From Flavobacteriales bacterium UBA1986 (GTDB taxonomy: Bacteria; Bacteroidota; Bacteroidia; Flavobacteriales_G; Salibacteraceae), in assembly GCA_002336245.1 (NCBI GenBank), contig DDDG01000028.1, positions 1 to 45,098 on the forward strand: DNA of 45,098 nt. The letters are read 5' to 3'. The position numbers and the translations under genes are program-made. The first letter of the stretch is position 1, and the number at the start of each line of letters is the position of its first letter. Under the pieces are notes generated by a model, which saw only the letters and a list, made by a program, of their open reading frames with translations, was not told where the DNA came from and did not search any database. Below are positions 25,399-33,837 of the stretch, in pieces.

Positions 25399-26174
25399 TT
25401 GGAGCAGATTACTTGATTTTCGTACTTGAGGTTAATTGTGCTGTATTCATTCCAGCCAGTCTTTGAAAAGCCTTCTTCGTATAGAATCCTGAGATTCTTG
25501 AATTTTTGTTCAAATCCAGTCGCTTTACCGAATTCAATTCTTTGCTTACCCACTTTGGGGATGAGGTAGAGGTTCTGATCTGAATTCACTTCGACCTGGG
25601 CAATTTGCGCTCTCCAAAAAGGATTGCTGTGGATGAAAGCACTTAATGCATACAAGGAATTCACAAAAGCTTTTTCCTCTTTAACATCCTCGGTTTCAAC
25701 ATTCAAGAGCTCGGCGTAATTTAGGTTTAGGTTACCGCTAAAGACTAGTACGCGAGCAGTGAACTTATTCGACAGGGGCATCAAACGTCCATCTTCGTCT
25801 AAGTAGAAACCTGTTCCATTTTTATTGTAGATGCGGGCAATCGGATTGCGTTCCTCTATATCGACCATCAATGCACAATCGATGGTAGTGTATACCTGAG
25901 CATTGAGAACAGAAGGTTTCAACATTAGCTCTCGCTCTATGAGCTTCAAGTCGATTTCGGCCAAGGGCTGCCCCTCCAGATGGTAGCCCAATTTGCTGAT
26001 TAGGCTCTTAACATCGTCTTCATCAACAAAGTGATTGTTGTTCTTGTGATCGATTTTCACTACAGGACCCTTGCAAATGTCCAATGAGGGATTCTCATTT
26101 ACGAAGCCGTACAAGGCGATGGTTCCCAGTAGGAACGCAGACCAAAATGTGATATTTAATACCTTGTTAATCAA
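25395..26174 (-). CDS. ftsQ: cell division protein FtsQ/DivIB
   Basis: 259 residues, single-pass type II membrane protein: a short cytoplasmic N-terminus, a helix at about 7-25 (ITFWSAFLLGTIALYGFV), a POTRA-type region (VDEDDVKSLISKLGYHLEGQPLAEIDLKLIERELMLKP; IDCALMVDIEERNPIARIYN), and a periplasmic beta domain. It bridges the early and late divisome (FtsL/FtsB/FtsW/FtsI). Sequence identity within this family is low; operon position between murC and ftsA supports the call. Its start lies 8 bp inside the end of murC. Confidence 0.92.
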   Translation of the reverse strand: MINKVLNITFWSAFLLGTIALYGFVNENPSLDICKGPVVKIDHKNNNHFVDEDDVKSLISKLGYHLEGQPLAEIDLKLIERELMLKPSVLNAQVYTTIDCALMVDIEERNPIARIYNKNGTGFYLDEDGRLMPLSNKFTARVLVFSGNLNLNYAELLNVETEDVKEEKAFVNSLYALSAFIHSNPFWRAQIAQVEVNSDQNLYLIPKVGKQRIEFGKATGFEQKFKNLRILYEEGFSKTGWNEYSTINLKYENQVICSK

Positions 26175-27507
26175 GTTCTTGTAAGCAATTTGTTATAGGT
26201 TCAACCCATTCCGAAACATCGCCAGCTCCCATGCTCACGAGCAATTCTGGCTGGGCAGATTTCAGGTATTCTAAAAATTCATCTTTATCGACCAGCTTTT
26301 TTTGACTTGCTGAGACTTTTTCAAGAATCAATTGTGAACTGATTCCCTCCAATGGAGCTTCGCGCGCGGGGTAGATGTCTGTGATAAAAACTGCGTCTGC
26401 TTCAGAAAGGGCCTTACCAAATTCAGTGGCAAAATCACGTGTTCTAGAATAGAGGTGAGGTTGAAAGAGTACCTCCATCTTACGGTTTGGGTACAATTCG
26501 CGAATCGAACGAAGACTCGTTTCAATTTCTGTTGGATGATGCGCGTAATCGTCGATGTAGACACAAGAATCTGTGGCTAGTTGTAGATCGAAACGACGTT
26601 CAATGCCTTTAAAGCTTCCGAGTGCTTCACGAATCTCATTTCCTGAAACACCCGCAAGAAGTGCCATTGCGCACGCACCTACTGCATTTTCTAAATTATG
26701 CCGGCCAGGATACGAAAACTTCAAGTGCTCAATTTTACCTTCTGGATGTTTTAGGTCGAAGACAAAGTCCCCATCAGTAAGTGCAATGTTCTCCGCAGAA
26801 AAATCAGCGTCTTCAAGGCCATAGCTGAAGTGTTTGCTTTCAGTCAAAAGCTGTGGGTCGATTTTCTCGTTGAGAAGCAGATGACCTCCGGGTCTGAGTC
26901 TTTGAGTGAGAACGCTAAATCCTTTCTGAATTTCTTCAGAGCTGCCATAGATGTCCAGGTGGTCGGCATCGATGGAGGAGATCAAAAGAAAGTTAGGTTC
27001 CAGTTGAAGGAAGGAGCGGTCGTATTCATCAGCTTCTAGAACATAATGTTTGCTGCTCGAGAAATGTACATTGCTCTTGAAATTTTTCGAGATTCCTCCG
27101 AGAAAGGCCTGGCAGTCGAAGCTCGATTGAGCCATCAAGTGAGCAAGTATGCATGAGATGCTTGTTTTTCCGTGAGTGCCAGCAACAGCCATGGAAATTC
27201 CTTTGTTGCTGATGTGTCCCAATTCCTTTGCCCTCTTCGACATGGGTGTTGAGCTCTTCTCTAGAATTTGAAACTCACCCAAGTTGGCGGGAATGGCTGG
27301 TGTGTACACAACGCGGTCGAGGTCTTGGGGGAGGTCAGCGGAGCGATCTTCATAGTGAATGTGCATGCCTTCATCTTCTAGACTTTTGCAAAGGGACGAA
27401 CGGTATCTGTCGTAACCAGAAACTTTATTTCCAATGTGCAGATGGTAGCGTGCTAGGGCACTCATTCCAATTCCGCCAATACCGAGAAAGTAGATGTGCT
27501 CTTTCAT
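26167..27507 (-). CDS. murC: UDP-N-acetylmuramate--L-alanine ligase MurC
   Basis: 446 residues, cytoplasmic Mur ligase that adds L-Ala to UDP-MurNAc with ATP. The Rossmann motif FLGIGGIGMSALARYHL is at 7-23, the P-loop GTHGKTS at 110-116, and the central-domain motifs EADEYDRSFLQL and DADHLDIYG follow. The C-terminal domain begins near YIDDYAHHPTEI (about 317), which is the MurC signature. It overlaps murG by 4 bp and ftsQ by 8 bp. Length is normal. Confidence 0.98.
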   Translation of the reverse strand: MKEHIYFLGIGGIGMSALARYHLHIGNKVSGYDRYRSSLCKSLEDEGMHIHYEDRSADLPQDLDRVVYTPAIPANLGEFQILEKSSTPMSKRAKELGHISNKGISMAVAGTHGKTSISCILAHLMAQSSFDCQAFLGGISKNFKSNVHFSSSKHYVLEADEYDRSFLQLEPNFLLISSIDADHLDIYGSSEEIQKGFSVLTQRLRPGGHLLLNEKIDPQLLTESKHFSYGLEDADFSAENIALTDGDFVFDLKHPEGKIEHLKFSYPGRHNLENAVGACAMALLAGVSGNEIREALGSFKGIERRFDLQLATDSCVYIDDYAHHPTEIETSLRSIRELYPNRKMEVLFQPHLYSRTRDFATEFGKALSEADAVFITDIYPAREAPLEGISSQLILEKVSASQKKLVDKDEFLEYLKSAQPELLVSMGAGDVSEWVEPITNCLQELD

Positions 27508-28610
27508 GATTGGCTGAGCCCGATGATTTCATTTGCGATGCGCTCATCCGAATCTTTTTGAGCCATAAGAGCAATGGCATTTTTTAAAGAAGTCTGTGCG
27601 TCCCGGTCGTACAGGACGGTTTCCAGCTCTGTCCATAAATTCTCTCGTATGTCCACGTCTTTAATCAAGCGGGCGGCACCCCGACTTACCAATGCCATGG
27701 CGTTTTTCGTTTGATGATCTTCAGCTACATTCGGTGAAGGGACTAAGAAGGTTGGCTTATCGATGTGGCACAATTCCGACACGGCCATCGCCCCTGCACG
27801 CGAGACGATGAAGTCTGCGGCTGCATAAGCCAAATCCATTTGTTTGATGAACACATGAAGTTTGATGGCTTCGCCGGGTGTAATTTGCTTGGAGAGCTTG
27901 TCAGCGCTTTCGATGTACGCCTTGCCGTGTTGCCAGAGAATTTGATATCCGGCAGAAAGCATTTCCTGATAATGTTTTTTAACCGCTTCATTGATGGAGA
28001 GCGCACCCAAACTTCCCCCAACGAAGAGGATGGTCTTCTTATTCGGATTCAGGCCAAAGTGCTTAATTCCCACTTCTCGTTTCCCTTCAATTTCAATCAC
28101 TTCTGTCCGAATGGGGTTTCCGGTCATAACAATCTTCTCTTTCGGGAACCAGCGATCCAAGCCTTCATAGGCGACGCAGATGCGATTCACACTGTTGGCT
28201 AAGATTCGGTTGGTGATGCCGGGAAATGAGTTTTGTTCTTGAATGAGGGTTGGAACGCCCATTCTTGATGCTGCAAATAGGAGTGGTCCGCTTGCATATC
28301 CACCAACGCCGATGCAAACATCGGGTTTGAATTTGCGGATGATTTTTCCTGATTTGAGAAGACTAGAGATGACCTTAAATGGAAAACTCAAATTTCTGCG
28401 ATCAAGCTTTCGTTGAAGGCCACTGATCCACAGTCCATCAATGGAGTATCCTGCTTCAGGAACCTTTTCCATTTCCATCCGCCCTTTGGCGCCAACAAAA
28501 TGAATTACCGTATTGGGATCTCTCTTTTTTAATGCGTTTGCTATGGCAATTGCAGGGAAAATATGTCCTCCAGTTCCTCCTCCACTTATAATCACTCTAA
28601 GTGCTTTCAT
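27504..28610 (-). CDS. murG: UDP-GlcNAc transferase MurG (lipid II synthase)
   Basis: 368 residues. GT-B glycosyltransferase that transfers GlcNAc from UDP-GlcNAc to lipid I, giving lipid II on the inner face of the membrane. The first glycine-rich loop SGGGTGGHIFPAIAIA is at 9-24, the second GVGGYASGPLLFAA near 100-113, and the third FVGGSLGALSINEAV near 195-209. The UDP-GlcNAc site region SRAGAMAVSEL is near 274. It follows ftsW with a 4-bp overlap. Confidence 0.98.
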   Translation of the reverse strand: MKALRVIISGGGTGGHIFPAIAIANALKKRDPNTVIHFVGAKGRMEMEKVPEAGYSIDGLWISGLQRKLDRRNLSFPFKVISSLLKSGKIIRKFKPDVCIGVGGYASGPLLFAASRMGVPTLIQEQNSFPGITNRILANSVNRICVAYEGLDRWFPKEKIVMTGNPIRTEVIEIEGKREVGIKHFGLNPNKKTILFVGGSLGALSINEAVKKHYQEMLSAGYQILWQHGKAYIESADKLSKQITPGEAIKLHVFIKQMDLAYAAADFIVSRAGAMAVSELCHIDKPTFLVPSPNVAEDHQTKNAMALVSRGAARLIKDVDIRENLWTELETVLYDRDAQTSLKNAIALMAQKDSDERIANEIIGLSQS

Positions 28611-29791
28611 GAGGCGGGCTCCATCATTACATTCTTTCCGATTTTACTATCCTCGTCGGCTGGTTCTTCTTTAAGGTGAGCACTTACACTCAGCACGATG
28701 CCTAGGCCAATACAAGTGAACCAGGTGGAGGTTCCACCCATACTCACGAGCGGCAGTGGCTGCCCGGTAACTGGAAATAGGTTTACCGCAACGGCCATGT
28801 TTACCAAGGCCTGAAATACGAGCATGAAGGTTATTCCGAGAACCAGGTAGGCTCCAAAGGTCTGTTTGCATTGTTTTACAATGCGCAACACTCGAATGAA
28901 TAAGAGCATGTACAGCGCTAGGATAAGGATTCCTCCGAGCATTCCATATTCTTCCACAACGATGGCGAAGATGAAATCTGAGTAGGGGTGGGGTAAGAAG
29001 TTTCGTTGGATGCTTTTCCCCGGTGCCAAACGGGCAATGCCGCCATTCGCGATGGCAATTTTAGATTGCTCGACCTGGTAATTTCCGTCTTTATTCGGTT
29101 CGTTGAAATTTTCGATTCGAGAAATCCAAGTACCCATTCTTGGAAAGAGTTGGGGGGCACTTTTGGCGACAAAAAACGAGAGCATGATCATTAAGAGAAC
29201 TCCGCCTACTATCGCGCCTAGGTGTTTTATTCGAACCCCGCCGAGAAACATGAGAATGAAGCTTGAACCGAAAAGCAAAGCTGCGGTCGAGAAGTTCGCA
29301 GGAAAGATGAGCGCGCAAACCACAAACACAGGAATGAGAATGGGCAACACGCCTTGATTGAAGTCGTGGATTACATCCTGCTTCACGCTAAGCATGCGCG
29401 CCACGTATGTAATCAACGCAAGCTTAGCAAGGTCAGAAGTCTGAAAGGTTTGGTTGATGACAGGAATTTCCAACCATCTGCTGGCATCGTTGATGTTTGA
29501 ACCCATCACTAAAGTGATCAACAACAAAGGGATTGATATGTAGAGCATCAACTGAGAGATGCGCGAGAAATATGAATACCGCAGACGGTGAATTAGGAAC
29601 ATAATGCCCAATCCAGCCAACAAGAAAAAACCATGACGAACGAGGTAGAAAACAGTGTTTCCACCATGATATTTATAGGCCAATGTCGAAATCGAGCTGT
29701 ACACCAACAGCAAGGAAGCGATGCAGAGGAAGAAAGCGATGAGCCAAATGGCTCGATCCCCTTTGAAATATTGGTCTATAAAACTGTGCAT
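28607..29791 (-). CDS. ftsW: peptidoglycan glycosyltransferase FtsW
   Basis: 394 residues, SEDS-family membrane protein with about ten helices. It polymerises lipid II at the septum together with FtsI. Family features are the LGIMFLIHRLRYSYF segment near 57-71, the periplasmic loop with SRWLEIPVINQTFQTSDLAKLALITYVA near 105-132, and the C-terminal NLFPVTGQPLPLVSMGGTS (about 336-354). Compared with RodA, its position between murD and murG makes FtsW the right name. It starts 3 bp after the murD stop. Confidence 0.96.
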   Translation of the reverse strand: MHSFIDQYFKGDRAIWLIAFFLCIASLLLVYSSISTLAYKYHGGNTVFYLVRHGFFLLAGLGIMFLIHRLRYSYFSRISQLMLYISIPLLLITLVMGSNINDASRWLEIPVINQTFQTSDLAKLALITYVARMLSVKQDVIHDFNQGVLPILIPVFVVCALIFPANFSTAALLFGSSFILMFLGGVRIKHLGAIVGGVLLMIMLSFFVAKSAPQLFPRMGTWISRIENFNEPNKDGNYQVEQSKIAIANGGIARLAPGKSIQRNFLPHPYSDFIFAIVVEEYGMLGGILILALYMLLFIRVLRIVKQCKQTFGAYLVLGITFMLVFQALVNMAVAVNLFPVTGQPLPLVSMGGTSTWFTCIGLGIVLSVSAHLKEEPADEDSKIGKNVMMEPAS

Positions 29792-29794
29792 GCT

Positions 29795-31135
29795 CTACAG
29801 GTGACGAACCCAGTATTTGAATTGATTTCCTCTGTCTTCGTAATTGTCGAAGAGATCGAAGCTTGCACAAGCAGGTGACAAAAGCACGGCGTCTCCCTTG
29901 TCGGCCATGTTGTAGGCATCTCGAACTGCTTCTTCCATGCTGAGCACTTCAGTCATTGGGATGCCGAGCTCAGCAAAACTAGCTTTCAGTTTTTCGTTTT
30001 CAGTTCCAATTAGAACGATGCCTTTTACCTTTTCTTCAATCAGTGGAATTAAGCTAGAGTAGTCGTTTCCTTTATCTACGCCACCTGCAATCCAAACAGA
30101 AGGTCGGTCCATTGATTCCAGGGCCCACCAGCTTGAATTTACGTTGGTTGCTTTTGAGTCGTTGATGTACTTCACTCCGCACACGCTTACTACGTGTTCC
30201 AATCTGTGTTCGATGTTTTGGAAGTCCATCAGACTATCTCGGATTACTTCTTTACGAAGGTCTAAGATGCGACCTGCCACACCCGCAGCCATGCTGTTGT
30301 AGATGTTGTGTCGTCCTTGCAATGCTAGTTTTTGTATTGACATTCTCAGTTTGTTGTTTAGGTTCAATAATTCGGTTTCGCTTTCTTCTTCTATTTCTAT
30401 CCAAGCCGCGGAATCCGCGGTTTTTTTTGAGCCGTAGGAAAGGGTTCTGGCTTTTACTCGACCGGAGTCGACAAATGCATTCAGAAGCTCATCTTCATTC
30501 CAATAGATGAAGACATCCTCAGGGCTTTGATTTTTTGTGATTCGAAACTTGGCTTCGGCGTAATTCTCGAGCTTGTAGTCATATCGATCGAGATGATCGG
30601 GACTGATGTTCAGTAGGATTGCAATCATGGGTTTGAAATCCACGATGTCGTCCAATTGAAAGCTGCTCAGTTCTGCCACCAGGTATTCGGGTTCCCGTTC
30701 GCTGAGCAACCAGCAGATGCTCTTGCCGATGTTTCCCACCATAGCTACATCCAAGCCTGCTTTTTCAAGCAAATGGTAGACTAAGCCTGTTGTGGTTGTT
30801 TTTCCATTGCTTCCCGTAATCCCAATGAATTTGGAATCGCAGTGTCGGTAGGCAAATTCCACTTCAGAAATCAACTCAATGCCAGCAGCTCTAACGTCCA
30901 ATACAACTTGTGCGCTGTTTTGAATGCCAGGGCTTTTTACAACCACTGAACTCGAATTCCATGACTCGCTGTGAGCCTGTTCTTCGAATCTTATTTCATG
31001 ATGTATAAGAACGTCTCTGTACTCTTTCTTCAAGCTTCCGCCGTCGGAGAGAAAAACTTCGTATCCCTTCTTCTGGGCCAATAAAGCAGCGCCTACGCCG
31101 CTTTCTCCACCACCTAGAATCCAGACCTTCTCCAT
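29795..31135 (-). CDS. murD: UDP-N-acetylmuramoylalanine--D-glutamate ligase MurD
   Basis: 446 residues. Adds D-Glu to UDP-MurNAc-L-Ala. N-terminal nucleotide fold VWILGGGESGVGAALLA at 4-20, P-loop GSNGKTTT at 108-115, central motif VAELSSFQLDDI and LNISPDHLDRY, and a C-terminal domain with YINDSKATNVNSS and a closing LLSPACASFDLFDNYEDRGNQF. All are MurD signatures. It begins directly at the base after the mraY stop. Confidence 0.98.
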   Translation of the reverse strand: MEKVWILGGGESGVGAALLAQKKGYEVFLSDGGSLKKEYRDVLIHHEIRFEEQAHSESWNSSSVVVKSPGIQNSAQVVLDVRAAGIELISEVEFAYRHCDSKFIGITGSNGKTTTTGLVYHLLEKAGLDVAMVGNIGKSICWLLSEREPEYLVAELSSFQLDDIVDFKPMIAILLNISPDHLDRYDYKLENYAEAKFRITKNQSPEDVFIYWNEDELLNAFVDSGRVKARTLSYGSKKTADSAAWIEIEEESETELLNLNNKLRMSIQKLALQGRHNIYNSMAAGVAGRILDLRKEVIRDSLMDFQNIEHRLEHVVSVCGVKYINDSKATNVNSSWWALESMDRPSVWIAGGVDKGNDYSSLIPLIEEKVKGIVLIGTENEKLKASFAELGIPMTEVLSMEEAVRDAYNMADKGDAVLLSPACASFDLFDNYEDRGNQFKYWVRHL

Positions 31136-32374
31136 CTACCGAATCTTCAATGTGACGATCGATAAAATGGCAAGCATGACACCCACAATCCAAAAGCGAC
31201 TGACAATCTTAGATTCGTGGATACCTAGTTTTTGGTAATGGTGGTGGAGAGGGGCCATGAGAAAAACTCGTTTGCCTTCTCCAAAGCGTTTTTTGGTGTA
31301 CTTGAAATAGCCTACCTGAAGCATTACAGATAGATTTTCGACCAAGAAGATTCCGCAGAACACGGGAATCAAAAGTTCTTTACGGATGGCAACAGCCAAT
31401 ACGGCTATGATGCCCCCAATAGCAAGGCTGCCAGTATCGCCCATGAATACAGATGCGGGGTAAGAGTTGTACCAGAGAAAGCCTACGCAGGCTCCGATGA
31501 AAGCACCCATGAAGATCACCAGTTCCTCTGCATTCGGGATGTACATGATGTTGAGGTAATCCGCGAAAATGAAGTTGGAAGAGAGGTAGGCAAATACGGC
31601 TAAGGTGACTCCTATGATGGCGGAGCTGCCACCAGCTAGTCCATCGAGACCATCGGTCATGTTCGCGCCATTTGATACGGCGGTTATGATGAGAATGACG
31701 ATTGGAATGAAGATGATCCAAACCCAGCTCATGTAGTTATCTCCCATCCAAGCGAGCAACCATCCATAATCAAACTCATTGTCTTTAACGAATGGAATGG
31801 TGGTCTTGGAAGACTTGGCCTCTTTCCATTGGTAGATGTTTCCATTTTCGTCGATGCGAATGTCATCTGCGGCAATAAGACCATTGGTTTCAACCTTTTC
31901 CTTAATGACAACATCTGGATGAAAGCTTAGAATGAGAGCTATGATGAGCCCCAAGATGACTTGTCCAACCACCTTGAATTTTCCAGCCAATCCTTCTTTA
32001 TTCTTTCTGAAAACCTTGATGTAATCATCGATGAATCCAATGGCTCCGAATCCAACCGTGGCAATCAGCATTATGATGACGTAGATATTGTCGAGCTTGC
32101 AGACGAGCAAGGTTGGAATCAAGATGGCTGCAATGATGATGAGCCCACCCATGGTAGGTGTTCCTTGTTTGGCCATCTGTCCATCGAGGCCTAAGTCTCG
32201 AATGGTTTCACCTACTTGTTGTTTGCGTAAAAGGCGAATGATTCGGCCGCCAAACATCCAAGCAATGATGAGTGAGATTAAAGTAGCGAGCGCGGCTCTA
32301 AAGGAAACGTAGCCGAACAATCCAGCTCCTGGGAAATCGATTTCGTTGAGGTATTGAAAGAGGTAGTACAGCAT
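31136..32374 (-). CDS. mraY: phospho-N-acetylmuramoyl-pentapeptide-transferase MraY
   Basis: 412 residues, ten-helix integral membrane enzyme that makes lipid I from UDP-MurNAc-pentapeptide and undecaprenyl phosphate. Signature motifs: GTPTMGGLII near 72-81, FIDDYIKVFRKNKEGLAGKFK around 113-133 (catalytic Asp pair), TNGANMTDGLDGLA-like NGANMTDGLDGLAGG near 236-250, and the MAPLHHHYQKLG motif near 372. A hydrophilic insertion of about 50 residues (near 155-205) is longer than in E. coli MraY and is common in Bacteroidota. It overlaps murE by one base. Confidence 0.98.
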   Translation of the reverse strand: MLYYLFQYLNEIDFPGAGLFGYVSFRAALATLISLIIAWMFGGRIIRLLRKQQVGETIRDLGLDGQMAKQGTPTMGGLIIIAAILIPTLLVCKLDNIYVIIMLIATVGFGAIGFIDDYIKVFRKNKEGLAGKFKVVGQVILGLIIALILSFHPDVVIKEKVETNGLIAADDIRIDENGNIYQWKEAKSSKTTIPFVKDNEFDYGWLLAWMGDNYMSWVWIIFIPIVILIITAVSNGANMTDGLDGLAGGSSAIIGVTLAVFAYLSSNFIFADYLNIMYIPNAEELVIFMGAFIGACVGFLWYNSYPASVFMGDTGSLAIGGIIAVLAVAIRKELLIPVFCGIFLVENLSVMLQVGYFKYTKKRFGEGKRVFLMAPLHHHYQKLGIHESKIVSRFWIVGVMLAILSIVTLKIR

Positions 32375-33837
32375 CAGTCTTTTTGCAGATTAAGTGCGTT
32401 AGACAATTCTTCTAAGTCGTCGAAATGATGGCGAACGCCATTGATTTCTTGGTAATTCTCATGCCCCTTTCCAGCTACGAGAATGATGTCGTCGGGCTGA
32501 GCTAAACTGCTTGCGGTGCGAATGGCTTCCTTGCGATTGGTGATGGCCAACACTTTTCGCTCGTCGCCTTTGTCGATGCCCTTGCGCATCTCTTGAATGA
32601 TGGCCTCAGGATCTTCTGTTCTTGGATTATCGGAGGTAAGGATGACCCTATCGCTGAACATGCAAGCGATTTTGGCCATTTCTGATCTCTTCGTACGATC
32701 GCGATCGCCACCTGCTCCAACCACGGTAATGACTTGTTCATTTCCGGTGCGCAGGTTTTGGATTGTACTCAATACATTCTTAAGTGCATCTGGCGTATGG
32801 GCGTAATCAACAATGCCAATTACAGCTCCAGTGCTTTGGATGTATTGGAATCGACCCTCGACCGAATCTAAGGTGCTGAGCGTTGTGAGAACTTCAAATG
32901 GATCGCTTCCCAAAAGTGTAGCTGCGCCATATACCGCGAGCAGGTTGCTTGCGTTGAAATCACCAACAAGCTTCGACCAAACCTCTTTGCCTTCGATGGT
33001 CATCTGAAGACCGGAGAAATGGTTTTCTATGATTCTGCCCTTGATGTCGGCCATGCTCTTGAGGCCAAAGGTTTTAATCGTGCCAGGGCAGTTTTGGCCC
33101 ATGATTTCCCAATGAAAATCGTCGGCATTTAGAAGTGCATAACCATCTTCTGGAAGTTGGTCGAAAAGCATTTTCTTGGCCTTGATGTATGCATCGAAAT
33201 TCTTATGATAGTCGAGGTGGTCGTGTGTGATGTTGGTGAATACAGCAACGTCAAATTCGAGCCCTGCCGTTCGGTGTTGCGCTAAGGCATGGGAACTCAC
33301 CTCCATGAAAGCATAAGCGCATCCTTCGTCGACCATTCTTCTTAAGAGTGCGTTGAGCTGCACCGGATCTGGGGTGGTATGGGTCGCGTCGATTGTTTGC
33401 TTGTGAATTCGATTCACAACCGTAGAAAGCAATCCACATTTGTGTCCCATGCTCTGGTACATGCGGAAAAGAAGTGTAGCTATGGTTGTTTTGCCGTTGG
33501 TTCCGGTAATGCCGACCAGTTTAATTTGCTTGCTCGGCTGGTCGTAAAAATGACAGGCCATTTGAGCTAGGGCAACTCTTCCATCATTGACCTTTACGTA
33601 GGTGATTCCTTCATGCAGACTGTCAGGAAATTCCTCACATACAACAGCTACTGCTCCTAGTTCGATGGCTTTTTCTATATAGTCATGGCCATCAGATGCT
33701 GTTCCACGAACAGCGACAAAAACAGTGTATTCCTCAACTTTTCGCGAGTCAAAATGGATGGAATCGCAAGCCACATTTGTAGATCCTTGGACTTCTTGAA
33801 TCCCAGCTTTATAGAGTATGTCTTTTAATACTTTCAC
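32374..33837 (-). CDS. murE: UDP-MurNAc-L-Ala-D-Glu:meso-diaminopimelate ligase MurE
   Basis: 487 residues. P-loop GTNGKTT at 112-118, THTTPDPVQLN near 153, NITHDHLDYH (about 203), and the C-terminal DYAHTPDAL. The selectivity loop reads TSDNPRTEDP, and DNPR is the meso-diaminopimelate type, so the peptidoglycan should be the usual Gram-negative A1gamma kind. It follows ftsI with a 4-bp overlap. MurF, the next ligase in the pathway, is not in this window. Confidence 0.98.
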   Translation of the reverse strand: MKVLKDILYKAGIQEVQGSTNVACDSIHFDSRKVEEYTVFVAVRGTASDGHDYIEKAIELGAVAVVCEEFPDSLHEGITYVKVNDGRVALAQMACHFYDQPSKQIKLVGITGTNGKTTIATLLFRMYQSMGHKCGLLSTVVNRIHKQTIDATHTTPDPVQLNALLRRMVDEGCAYAFMEVSSHALAQHRTAGLEFDVAVFTNITHDHLDYHKNFDAYIKAKKMLFDQLPEDGYALLNADDFHWEIMGQNCPGTIKTFGLKSMADIKGRIIENHFSGLQMTIEGKEVWSKLVGDFNASNLLAVYGAATLLGSDPFEVLTTLSTLDSVEGRFQYIQSTGAVIGIVDYAHTPDALKNVLSTIQNLRTGNEQVITVVGAGGDRDRTKRSEMAKIACMFSDRVILTSDNPRTEDPEAIIQEMRKGIDKGDERKVLAITNRKEAIRTASSLAQPDDIILVAGKGHENYQEINGVRHHFDDLEELSNALNLQKD